This document shows, piece by piece, positions 54,819 through 64,000 of a stretch of 64,000 nucleotides of DNA. This DNA comes from Billgrantia gudaonensis (lineage in GTDB: Bacteria; Pseudomonadota; Gammaproteobacteria; Pseudomonadales; Halomonadaceae): positions 286,527 through 350,526 of the forward strand of contig NZ_FNES01000002.1 in the NCBI RefSeq assembly GCF_900100195.1, read 5' to 3'. A program made the translations under genes and the position numbers. The notes under the pieces are model-generated. The model worked only from the letters and a program-made list of their open reading frames with translations. It had not been told where the DNA came from and did no database searches. Position 1 is the first letter of the stretch. Every line of letters starts with the position of its first letter.

Positions 54819-54883
54819 GCGGCACCGCCGCCGAGCGCGACGAACCATGACCAGTGGCATCCGGGCAAAAGGGGGAGCTTGCT

Positions 54884-55531
54884 ATGTCCAAGGACCAAAG
54901 AGACAAGGATACGACGCCGAAGCGGGGGCCGCGGCGCTGGTGGGCGGCGCTGCGGCGGCCCAGTGCGCGCTACTCGCTGGGTGGCTTGCTGGCCGTGGGC
55001 CTCGTTGCCGGCATCGTGCTGTGGGGCGGCTTTCACACGGTGGTGGAGGCCACCAACACGGAAGCCTTCTGCGTTTCGTGCCACGAGATGGGCGACAACG
55101 TCTATCCCGAATACAAGCAGACCGGCCACTACGCCAACCGCACCGGCGTGCGGGCCACCTGCTCCGACTGCCATGTGCCCGACGCCTGGGGACCCAAGAT
55201 GGTGCGCAAGATCGTCGCCAGCCGCGAGCTTTGGCACAAGGCGCTGGGCAGCATCGACACCCCCGAGAAATTCGAGGCCAAGCGCCTCGAACTCGCCCAA
55301 CGCGTGTGGGACACCATGGAGCGCACCGACTCGCGAGAATGCCGCAACTGCCACGACTTCGAGTACATGGATTACATGGACCAGACGGACCGCGCCCTGC
55401 GCCGCCACCAGCAGGCCGAAGAGCAGGGCGAAACCTGCATCAGCTGCCACAAGGGCATCGCGCACAAGCTTCCGGACATGAGCGAGGTGGATCCCAGCCT
55501 GGCGCCAGGAGGCCTCGAGGGCGAAGGGTGA
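54884..55531 (+). CDS. napC: Membrane-anchored tetra-haem cytochrome NapC
   Basis: A 215-residue NapC/NirT protein: one N-terminal helix (about 33-52), then four haem-c sites CVSCH (63-67), CSDCH (93-97), CRNCH (153-157) and CISCH (185-189), plus the characteristic ...GHYANRTGVRATCSDCHVP. It oxidises membrane quinol and passes electrons to NapB. ATG 54884 follows GGGGGAGC. A good terminator closes the operon. Confidence 0.94.
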   Translation: MSKDQRDKDTTPKRGPRRWWAALRRPSARYSLGGLLAVGLVAGIVLWGGFHTVVEATNTEAFCVSCHEMGDNVYPEYKQTGHYANRTGVRATCSDCHVPDAWGPKMVRKIVASRELWHKALGSIDTPEKFEAKRLELAQRVWDTMERTDSRECRNCHDFEYMDYMDQTDRALRRHQQAEEQGETCISCHKGIAHKLPDMSEVDPSLAPGGLEGEG

Positions 55532-55538
55532 GTTACCG

Positions 55539-55585
55539 GCGGCGCAGTTCGTGCTATCTCCCGAAGGACTGCGCCGCTGCTTTTT
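55539..55585 (+). terminator. Terminator of the nap operon
   Basis: GCGGCGCAGT pairs perfectly with ACTGCGCCGC around a 19-base loop, followed by TGC and TTTTT. Confidence 0.8.
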
Positions 55586-55789
55586 ATGCGCTCAAGACCA
55601 GCCGATCCATGATCCAGGGGCTGGCGATTGTGGTTTTGCTTGGTGTGGGAGTTCGGCAACCCTGATGAATTGTCATGATCCAAGTCAGCCCTGAGTGCAA
55701 GTGAATGGTGGTGATAAAGCTAGCGGGTGGCGAGGAGTGCTTAGGGGTGCTTAGCTGTGTAAGGTGATCATGAATATTGGCAGGGAAGC

Positions 55790-58015
55790 ATGTTCTACGC
55801 ACACTCCACCCCGTCACCCGACAAGTCCGGCTGGCAAACGCTGGAAGGTCACCTGAAGATGGTTGGCCATCTCGCAGCAGATCGCGCTGACCGGTTCGGT
55901 GCGGCGGCCTGGGGAGAAGCCGCTGGATTGCTCCATGATGTCGGCAAGTACACCGCTCCTTTCCAACGGCGCCTGGACGGCTCGCCGGAGCGTGTCGATC
56001 ATTCCACGGCTGGCGCGCATATCGCGATCGAACGCTATCCCCAGCTTGGCTATCTGCTTGCCTACTTGATCGCCGGTCACCATGCAGGACTGGCCAATGG
56101 CAGGGATATTGGCGAGAGAACGCCGCTGAAAAATCGCCTGGAGGCGGATCTCCCGGACTTGGACCCCGTTTGGGAGCAGGAGATAGCCCTTCCCGCCGAG
56201 TTGGTGCCGCCGCCATATTTCGAGTGGCGCCGTGAGCGCTTTCACTTCCAGGTCGCGTTCCTAGCGCGAATGGTCTTTTCCTGCCTGGTCGACGCCGACT
56301 TCATCGATACCGAACGCTTCTATGCCATCCAGGAGGTGGGCAGGCCCCTTGCTCGTGGTGGGGGAGCATCCCTTGAAGTGCTGCGTGATGCCTTGAATCA
56401 ACGCCTGGCCACCTTCCAGGCAGACAGCGACGTCAACCGACAGCGCGGCGAGATACTCTCGCACGTGCGTTCACAAACTGAGAAGCGGCCCGGCCGGTTC
56501 ACGTTGACGGTGCCCACAGGGGGTGGCAAGACGCTGGCCTCATTAGCTTTTGCCCTCGATCATGCCATCGCACACGGCATGGATCGGGTGATCTACGTGA
56601 TCCCGTTCACCAGCATCGTAGAGCAGAACGCTGCGGTGTTTCGCGAGGCCTTGGGGGAGCACGGCGAGGCGGCGGTCTTGGAGCACCACAGCGCCTTCGA
56701 CGCCGGCAGCCGACACGACCGCCTCACCATCGACAAGCTACGACGAGATAGCGAGAACTGGGATGCGCCGATTGTCGTCACCACAGCGGTACAGTTCTTC
56801 GAGAGCCTGTTTGCCGCCAAGACGTCGCGTTGCCGCAAATTGCACAATATTGCGAATAGCGTGGTGATCCTCGATGAGGCCCAGACCATGCCCTTGCCAC
56901 TGTTGCGGCCCAGCGTGGCGGCACTGGACGAGCTGGCACTGAACTACCGCACCAGCGTCGTGCTGTGCACGGCGACCCAGCCTGCCCTGGCCGAAACCGA
57001 CGATCCCGAGAATAGCTTCACCGGTGGTCTGCGTGACCTCAGAGAGCTGGCGCCAGAGCCCGAGCGCCTCTACCGTCAGTTGAAGCGCGTCACCGTTCGC
57101 CATATCGGCACGCTTGACGATGAAGTGCTGCGCGACGAACTGCTCGCGACTGAGCAAGTGCTGTGCATCGTTAATAATCGCCGCCATGCGCAGGCGCTAT
57201 TCGAGTCAATTGCGGACCAGCCTGGTGTCTACCACCTCACTACCTCAATGTGCGCTGTGCATCGGCGACGGGTGCTGGGCGAGATACGCGAGACTCTTGA
57301 GGCTGGATTGCCTTGTCGTGTGGTATCCACATCCTTGATTGAAGCTGGTGTCGATGTCGATTTCCCACGTGTACTGCGTGCAGAGGCTGGACTGGACTCC
57401 ATTGCCCAGGCGGCCGGGCGCTGCAACCGTGAGGGTAGACGCAGTACGTCAGACAGCGAGGTCGCTATTTTTGCCACCGGCAACGAAGACTGGGCACCTC
57501 CACCTGAGCTCAAGAAGTTTGCACAGGTGACTCGGGAAGTGCTCAGGCACCACGGCGACGATCCTCTGTCGTTGGCAGCGATAGAGGCTTATTTCCGGCT
57601 GTTGTACTGGCAGCAAGGCTCTCAGGAGTTGGATCAGCATGCCTTACTCAAGCTGGTCGAGGATGGTCGCCTCGAAGGCATCCCCTTCGAAACCCTCGAG
57701 CATAAGTTCCGCATGATCGAGAACAACCAGCGTGCTGTGATCATTCCTTATGATGACGTGGCTCGCAGCGCTTTGAGGGCGCTGGCGCATGCCGAGGGCG
57801 TTGGCGGTATCGCCCGCAAGCTTCAGCCCTATACGGTGCAGGTGCCGCGGCAGGGTTTTGCCGCCCTGGAGCGTGTGGGAGCCATCGCCGCCGTCGAGCC
57901 TGACAAGTTCGGCGATCAATTCATGGTGCTGGTCAACGAAGATCTTTATGACCAGTGGCTGGGGTTGAACTGGAGCGATCCCACATTCATTAGGGCTGAA
58001 AATCTAGTTTTGTAA
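55790..58015 (+). CDS. cas3: Type I-C CRISPR nuclease-helicase Cas3
   Basis: A 741-residue protein. The N-terminal HD nuclease (about 1-200) has GLLHDVGKYTAPFQRRL and YLIAGHHAGLANG. The superfamily-2 helicase has Walker A VPTGGGKTLASL (about 243), the DEAH-type box as DEAQ (VILDEAQTMPLPLL) and AQAAGRCNREG. It is recruited to Cascade-bound DNA and degrades it. ATG 55790 follows AGGGAAGC. GGTGCTTAG is repeated within 55737-55755 upstream. It is separated from cas5c by 351 bases, unusually far for a I-C operon, and that gap carries the CreTA-like module. Confidence 0.95.
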   Translation: MFYAHSTPSPDKSGWQTLEGHLKMVGHLAADRADRFGAAAWGEAAGLLHDVGKYTAPFQRRLDGSPERVDHSTAGAHIAIERYPQLGYLLAYLIAGHHAGLANGRDIGERTPLKNRLEADLPDLDPVWEQEIALPAELVPPPYFEWRRERFHFQVAFLARMVFSCLVDADFIDTERFYAIQEVGRPLARGGGASLEVLRDALNQRLATFQADSDVNRQRGEILSHVRSQTEKRPGRFTLTVPTGGGKTLASLAFALDHAIAHGMDRVIYVIPFTSIVEQNAAVFREALGEHGEAAVLEHHSAFDAGSRHDRLTIDKLRRDSENWDAPIVVTTAVQFFESLFAAKTSRCRKLHNIANSVVILDEAQTMPLPLLRPSVAALDELALNYRTSVVLCTATQPALAETDDPENSFTGGLRDLRELAPEPERLYRQLKRVTVRHIGTLDDEVLRDELLATEQVLCIVNNRRHAQALFESIADQPGVYHLTTSMCAVHRRRVLGEIRETLEAGLPCRVVSTSLIEAGVDVDFPRVLRAEAGLDSIAQAAGRCNREGRRSTSDSEVAIFATGNEDWAPPPELKKFAQVTREVLRHHGDDPLSLAAIEAYFRLLYWQQGSQELDQHALLKLVEDGRLEGIPFETLEHKFRMIENNQRAVIIPYDDVARSALRALAHAEGVGGIARKLQPYTVQVPRQGFAALERVGAIAAVEPDKFGDQFMVLVNEDLYDQWLGLNWSDPTFIRAENLVL

Positions 58016-58031
58016 GGACAACTGATAGGAA
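58008..58031 (-). other. Pseudo-spacer target: partial protospacer plus TTC PAM at the creT promoter
   Basis: Read on the minus strand: TTC (58031-58029), then CTATCAGTTGT and further bases down to 58008. The first 11 bases equal the start of the pseudo-spacer at 58299. Position 12 differs, 13-17 match, and 18 and 19 differ. TTC is the canonical type I-C PAM. The match overlaps the -35 element and the spacer of the promoter at 58010-58039. Confidence 0.85.
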
Positions 58032-58039
58032 CTTATAAA
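58010..58039 (+). promoter_or_regulatory. Promoter of the candidate creT gene (and possibly cas5c onward)
   Basis: TTGTAA (58010-58015) and TATAAA (58034-58039), 18 bases apart, resemble sigma70 -35 and -10 elements. The -35 overlaps the cas3 stop codon. The predicted start is near 58046, leaving about 48 bases before the creT ATG. Confidence 0.7.
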
Positions 58040-58093
58040 AGCATTGCCGAGGAGCTAGGCTCGTAGGTAGCCAAATTGAGCTGAGAGCGGGCT

Positions 58094-58282
58094 ATGTCTC
58101 CGGATAATCAGCAAGACTCAAGCGGGTTCACTCTGCTGTGTCGTATTCGCAGTGGACGGGTCTTGCTGGCGATGGAGTGGGGGGCATCTAGCTTCAGGCT
58201 CGAAGCTCCCTCAAGAAGGGTTTGGCTATTAGTCTCCTTGGCAGCAACAGCACTACCCATCGGGTTAAGCTTGTTTAAGTAA
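58094..58282 (+). CDS. Candidate CreT: 62-residue hydrophobic small protein between cas3 and cas5c
   Basis: ATG 58094 follows a weak GAGAG; an internal ATG at 58172 would give a 36-residue version. The C-terminal third is one hydrophobic stretch (about residues 43-61: VWLLVSLAATALPIGLSLF) preceded by Arg41-Arg42 and ending in a lone Lys, the look of a small membrane-active toxin. Three of the seven Arg codons are rare (AGG at 35, tandem AGA-AGG at 41-42); rare-Arg-tRNA trapping is the mode of the archaeal CreT. Its TAA ends five bases before the conserved handle's flank. Toxicity is inferred. Confidence 0.65.
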   Translation: MSPDNQQDSSGFTLLCRIRSGRVLLAMEWGASSFRLEAPSRRVWLLVSLAATALPIGLSLFK

Positions 58283-58287
58283 AGGAG

Positions 58288-60827
<2,540 letters not shown>

Positions 60828-60831
<4 letters not shown>

Positions 60832-61697
60832 GTGCCATCACCAACCGTTATGAGTTTGTGCTGCTGTTCGATGTCACCAACGGAAATCCCAATGGTGATC
60901 CAGATGCCGGAAACTTGCCGAGGCTTGATCCGGAAACCAACCAGGGCTTGGTGACCGATGTCTGCCTCAAGCGCAAGATTCGCAATTACGTCGCTTTGGA
61001 GAAGGAAGAAGACGCCGGCTACGCCATTTACATGCAGGAAAAGTCGGTACTCAACAACCAGCACAAGAAAGCCTACGACGCTCTCGATATCAAGCCCGAG
61101 CCGAAGAAGCTTCCCAAGGAGGTAGAGAAGGCCCGCGCACTAACCGAATGGATGTGCCAAAACTTCTTCGACGTGCGTACCTTCGGCGCGGTGATGACAA
61201 CTGAGGTCAACTCCGGCCAAGTGCGTGGGCCGGTGCAGATGGCCTTTGCCAGCTCCATTGACCCGGTGGTGCCTATGGAGGTCTCGATCACCCGTATGGC
61301 GGTTACCAACGAGCGCGATCTCGAAAAGGAGCGCACTATGGGCCGCAAGCACATCATCCCCTACGGACTGTATCGCGCACACGGCTATATATCGGCCAAG
61401 CTTGCCGAGCAGACGGGGTTTTCGGAAGACGATCTCGAGCTTCTCTGGCGCTCGCTGATCAATATGTTCGAGCATGACCGCTCCGCTTCCCGGGGAGAGA
61501 TGTCGGCACGCAAGCTGGTCGTCTTCAAGCATGATCACCCCATGGGCAACGCCCCGGCACACCTGCTGTTCGATAGTGTGAAAGTCGCGCGTGTCACAGG
61601 CGAGGACGATACACCGGCTCGTCACTACAGTGACTATCGCGTTTCCATCGACGCTGAGGCCCTGCCAGCTGGCGTCAGCGTCGACGAGAAGCTGTAG
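60828..61697 (+). CDS. cas7c: Type I-C Cascade backbone Cas7 (Csd2)
   Basis: A 289-residue protein: [49 protein letters not shown] and [29 protein letters not shown]. It polymerises along the guide and kinks it every sixth base. Starts by ATGA overlap with cas8c. Confidence 0.95.
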
Positions 61698-61707
61698 GCG
61701 AACGGCC

Positions 61708-62346
61708 GTGGACGAGGAGGCGCGCCTGATTCCGATATCGGCACTGCAGCACATGCTGTTCTGCTCGCGTCAGTGCGCGTTGATCCATCTGGAGCAGCAG
61801 TGGGTGGAAAACCGCTATACGGCGGAAGGACGTGTCCTCCACGACCGTGCCGACCACCTGGGCCATGAGCGTCGACGGGGCATCCACACCGCCATGGCAC
61901 TTCCGCTGGCCAGTGAGGCGCTGGGATTGACCGGGGTTGCCGATGTTGTCGAGTTCGATGAATCTCGGGAGCCTGCATTGGTCCGGCCCATCGAGTACAA
62001 GCGTGGGCGGCCCAAGGCACATCGTGCCGATGAAGTGCAACTCTGTGCACAGGCGCTGTGCCTGGAAGAGATGCTGGACGTCTCGATAGAGCAAGGTGCG
62101 CTCTACTATGGCAAGACCCGACGACGCAAAGTCGTTGTGTTCGACGATGAGTTACGGGCACTGACTCGGCGTGTTATCGACGACACGCGTACGCTGTTCG
62201 ATAATAGCCGTACGCCACCCGCCGTCTATGAGGCCAAGCGCTGTGACCACTGCTCGCTGATTGATACCTGCCAACCGCAAGTGATGGGGAAGCAGCGCTC
62301 GGCGAGTCGTTGGCTGGCGCGTCAACTGCAATCTCTGGATGAGTGA
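61708..62346 (+). CDS. cas4: Cas4 exonuclease, adaptation
   Basis: A 212-residue protein from a GTG at 61708, chosen because ARLIPISALQHMLFCSRQCALIH is the usual I-C Cas4 beginning. The N-terminal Cys in FCSRQC and the C-terminal CDHCSLIDTC bind an iron-sulfur cluster; RecB-like residues lie in PIEYKRGRPKAHRADEVQLCAQAL. It selects PAM-containing pre-spacers with Cas1-Cas2. No strong ribosome site. Confidence 0.92.
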   Translation: MDEEARLIPISALQHMLFCSRQCALIHLEQQWVENRYTAEGRVLHDRADHLGHERRRGIHTAMALPLASEALGLTGVADVVEFDESREPALVRPIEYKRGRPKAHRADEVQLCAQALCLEEMLDVSIEQGALYYGKTRRRKVVVFDDELRALTRRVIDDTRTLFDNSRTPPAVYEAKRCDHCSLIDTCQPQVMGKQRSASRWLARQLQSLDE

Positions 62347-62351
62347 ACCGC

Positions 62352-63392
62352 ATGCGTCGTCAACTCAATACGCTCTATATCACCACTGAAGGTGCTTGGC
62401 TCAAGAAGGACGGGGCCAACGTGGTCATGGATGTCGAGGGCAAGGAGCGGGCGCGGCTACCCATCCACATGCTCGAATCGCTAGTGTGTTTCGGTAGGGT
62501 GCTGATATCGCCACCGTTGATGGGCTTTTGTGCCGAACAAGGGGTCACCATTACCCACTTGTCGCCCAACGGTAAGTTCCTCGCGCGTATTGAGGGGCCG
62601 GTATCCGGCAACGTGCTGCTGAGGCGTACCCAGTACCGCACCAGCGATGACGAAATCGGCTGCGCTGCCATCGTCCGTGGTGTGTTGATCGGCAAGGTGC
62701 ACAATCAGCGCGCGGTGATCGCCAGGGGGTTGCGTGACTACGGCAGCAAGTTGGATCCGCCTGAGCGCGAAGGGTTGGAAAGGGCGCGTACTCGCCTGAG
62801 CAGAATTGCACGCGACCTGCTGCGTGAACCCGCGACAAATGGATTGCGTGGCCTGGAGGGTGAAGCGGCACAGGTCTATTTCAGCGTCTTCGATAGTCTT
62901 GTCCGTCACGACGGAGAAGCCTTTCGCTTCACCGGCCGCAACCGTCGCCCACCGCGTGATCGTCTCAATGCGCTGCTGTCCTTTCTCTATACCCTGTTGA
63001 CCCACGACTGCCGTTCGGCGCTGGAAAGCGTGGGGCTGGACCCAGCGGTGGGGTTCCTGCATCGGGATCGTCCTGGGCGGCCCAGTCTGGCACTCGACCT
63101 TGCCGAGGAGTTCAGGCCGCTACTGGGGGACCGGCTGGTACTGTCACTGGTCAATCGTCGGCAGCTGCGGGAGAAGGACTTCACGGTTGCTGAAAGTGGC
63201 GGCGTGGTACTGACTGACGATGCTCGCAAGACGGTGCTGACCGCCTATCAGGAGCGTAAGCGTGAAGAGCTCAACCATGCCTTTATCGGTGAGAAGGCAC
63301 CTATTGGCATGTTGCCGATCCTGCAGGCGCAATTACTGGCGCGTCATTTGCGCGGTGATCTGGATACCTATCCACCCTTCCTGTGGAAATGA
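62352..63392 (+). CDS. cas1: Cas1 integrase (type I-C)
   Basis: A 346-residue protein: RRQLNTLYITTEGAWLKKDGANVVMDVEG start, active-site region LEGEAAQVYFSVFDSLV (Glu), VGFLHRDRPGRPSLALDLAEEFRP (His, Asp, Glu). ATG 62352 is chosen by family alignment; a GTG at 62343 overlapping the cas4 stop would add three residues. Confidence 0.95.
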   Translation: MRRQLNTLYITTEGAWLKKDGANVVMDVEGKERARLPIHMLESLVCFGRVLISPPLMGFCAEQGVTITHLSPNGKFLARIEGPVSGNVLLRRTQYRTSDDEIGCAAIVRGVLIGKVHNQRAVIARGLRDYGSKLDPPEREGLERARTRLSRIARDLLREPATNGLRGLEGEAAQVYFSVFDSLVRHDGEAFRFTGRNRRPPRDRLNALLSFLYTLLTHDCRSALESVGLDPAVGFLHRDRPGRPSLALDLAEEFRPLLGDRLVLSLVNRRQLREKDFTVAESGGVVLTDDARKTVLTAYQERKREELNHAFIGEKAPIGMLPILQAQLLARHLRGDLDTYPPFLWK

Positions 63393-63416
63393 CCTGTCGA
63401 TGAGGAGAGCGCGGCG

Positions 63417-63707
63417 ATGATGGTTCTGGTCAGCTACGATGTCAGCACCTCTTCCGAAGGTGGCGAGGGACGATTGCGCCGGGTCGCCAAAACCTGCCGC
63501 GATGTCGGGCAGCGTGTGCAATTCTCGGTGTTCGAGATCGAGGTCGATCCCGACCAATGGGTGCGCCTGCGGCAGCGGTTGATCGACCTGATCGACGATG
63601 AAGTCGACAGCCTGCGTTTCTATTTCTTGGGCCGTAACTGGAAGAATCGTATCGAGCATATCGGTGCCAAGCCATCACTCGATATGAATGGCCCCCTCGT
63701 TTTCTGA
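63417..63707 (+). CDS. cas2: Cas2 (type I-C)
   Basis: A 96-residue ferredoxin-fold protein: VLVSYDVSTSSEGGEGRLRRVAKTCRDVGQRVQFSVFEIEVDPDQW, with the catalytic-fold Asp in YDV. ATG 63417 follows GAGGAG; a second ATG at 63420 is adjacent. It bridges Cas1 dimers for spacer integration. Confidence 0.95.
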   Translation: MMVLVSYDVSTSSEGGEGRLRRVAKTCRDVGQRVQFSVFEIEVDPDQWVRLRQRLIDLIDDEVDSLRFYFLGRNWKNRIEHIGAKPSLDMNGPLVF

Positions 63708-63896
63708 CTTTCTTGTCTCCTTGCGAACCCTAAGCGTTCTGCTTCTTCTTGGTAGGTTCGCAGATCTTTAACAATATGATTTTTAATGTTTTTTGGCTCC
63801 TGGGGTTCGTCAACGGGCAATTCGCGCTTCCTGAATGATTCATTCCGCTAAGCTGCAGGTATTTTGCCCTCATCATCAGCGCGTTATAAAGGAGCA
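63708..63896 (+). promoter_or_regulatory. CRISPR leader
   Basis: 189 AT-rich bases between cas2 and the first repeat, including ATCTTTAACAATATGATTTT, similar to other leaders of this type. An 8-bp inverted repeat, TGCGAACC (63722-63729) and GGTTCGCA (63755-63762), lies 135 bases before the first repeat. Confidence 0.8.
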
Positions 63897-64000
63897 GTCG
63901 CGGCCTGCACGGCCGCGCGGATAGAAACCGCACGGTGAGCGCCGACGACGGCCAGTCGGGCCCGTCGCGGCCTGCACGGCCGCGCGGATAGAAACCCTTG
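63897..64000 (+). CRISPR. Start of a type I-C CRISPR array (truncated by window end)
   Basis: Two identical 32-nt repeats at 63897-63928 and 63964-63995 separated by a 35-nt spacer (63929-63963); five bases of the next spacer remain. Each repeat has a 7-bp stem CGCGGCC/GGCCGCG with loop TGCAC, then the 11-nt handle CGGATAGAAAC. Leader-proximal end, so the newest spacer is the first one. Confidence 0.97.

Noticed and set aside
58016..58029. Simple regulatory inverted repeat (the 12-base complement of 58299-58310)
   Set aside because: The pairing extends to position 17 with breaks at 12 and 18, and one arm follows a crRNA handle while the other follows a PAM; a plain DNA palindrome would show neither.

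Overview
The window is GC-rich, densely coded DNA from a Gram-negative bacterium. Tat- and Sec-exported proteins, lipoproteins, TonB-dependent receptors, a periplasmic nitrate reductase and LysR regulators point to a gammaproteobacterium. A halophile such as Halomonadaceae fits the gene mix, but that is an inference; no rRNA or marker gene is present. I saw no tRNA, rRNA or insertion sequence.

Layout. 1-2.3 kb: end of a TauE/SafE exporter, a small lipoprotein, a DUF2061 protein and a LysR regulator. 2.5-15.7 kb: an iron and haem island, with a catecholate-type TonB receptor, a siderophore ABC importer (binding protein, two permeases, ATPase), a convergent haem importer hmuTUV, a haem-type TonB receptor and hutW-hutX; four Fur-like boxes sit at its promoters. 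16-18.3 kb: a D,D-carboxypeptidase with a SPOR-like tail and a DMT permease. 18.4-22.7 kb: a zinc island with folE2, znuCB and a znuA-zinT fusion. 22.7-24.3 kb: thiM-thiE behind a TPP riboswitch. 24.3-37.1 kb: a SulP transporter with a divergent ribbon-helix-helix gene, an NlpC/P60 lipoprotein, a YgiD-type dioxygenase, asparaginase plus an AGCS symporter, an XRE regulator, a YbbAP-like ABC exporter with a CrtC-like lipoprotein, and a UbiH-family hydroxylase. 37.2-38 kb: an MntA-HepT toxin-antitoxin pair. 38.1-41 kb: a second zinc ABC operon whose first gene is a tiny His-containing membrane protein. 41.2-49 kb: a betaine-type binding protein, a DddP-like M24 enzyme with a divergent LysR, a PHP-domain protein, a TspO homologue and an aldo/keto reductase. 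49.1-49.7 kb: a low-GC, gene-poor stretch with an orphan terminator, a gene remnant and two FNR-like boxes. 49.7-55.6 kb: napDAGHBC. 55.8-64 kb: a complete type I-C CRISPR-Cas locus (cas3-5-8-7-4-1-2), leader and the start of the array.

Three zinc operons (folE2, znuCB/znuA-zinT, the second ABC operon) share an operator core GTTAT-N3-ATAAC and are probably one Zur regulon.

The most interesting element lies between cas3 and cas5c (58.0-58.35 kb). It holds a sigma70-like promoter, a 62-codon ORF with a hydrophobic C-terminus and tandem rare Arg codons, and a degenerate mini-CRISPR: a first pseudo-repeat keeping the whole 11-nt crRNA 5' handle, a 21-nt pseudo-spacer, and a second pseudo-repeat keeping the hairpin through compensatory changes. 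The pseudo-spacer matches the promoter just upstream, next to a TTC PAM, with 16 of its first 17 positions paired; the mismatches at positions 12 and 18 fall where type I guides do not pair. This has the architecture of a CreTA module (an RNA-guided toxin-antitoxin that makes the cell depend on Cascade) embedded in a type I-C operon, and it may also autorepress the cas genes downstream.
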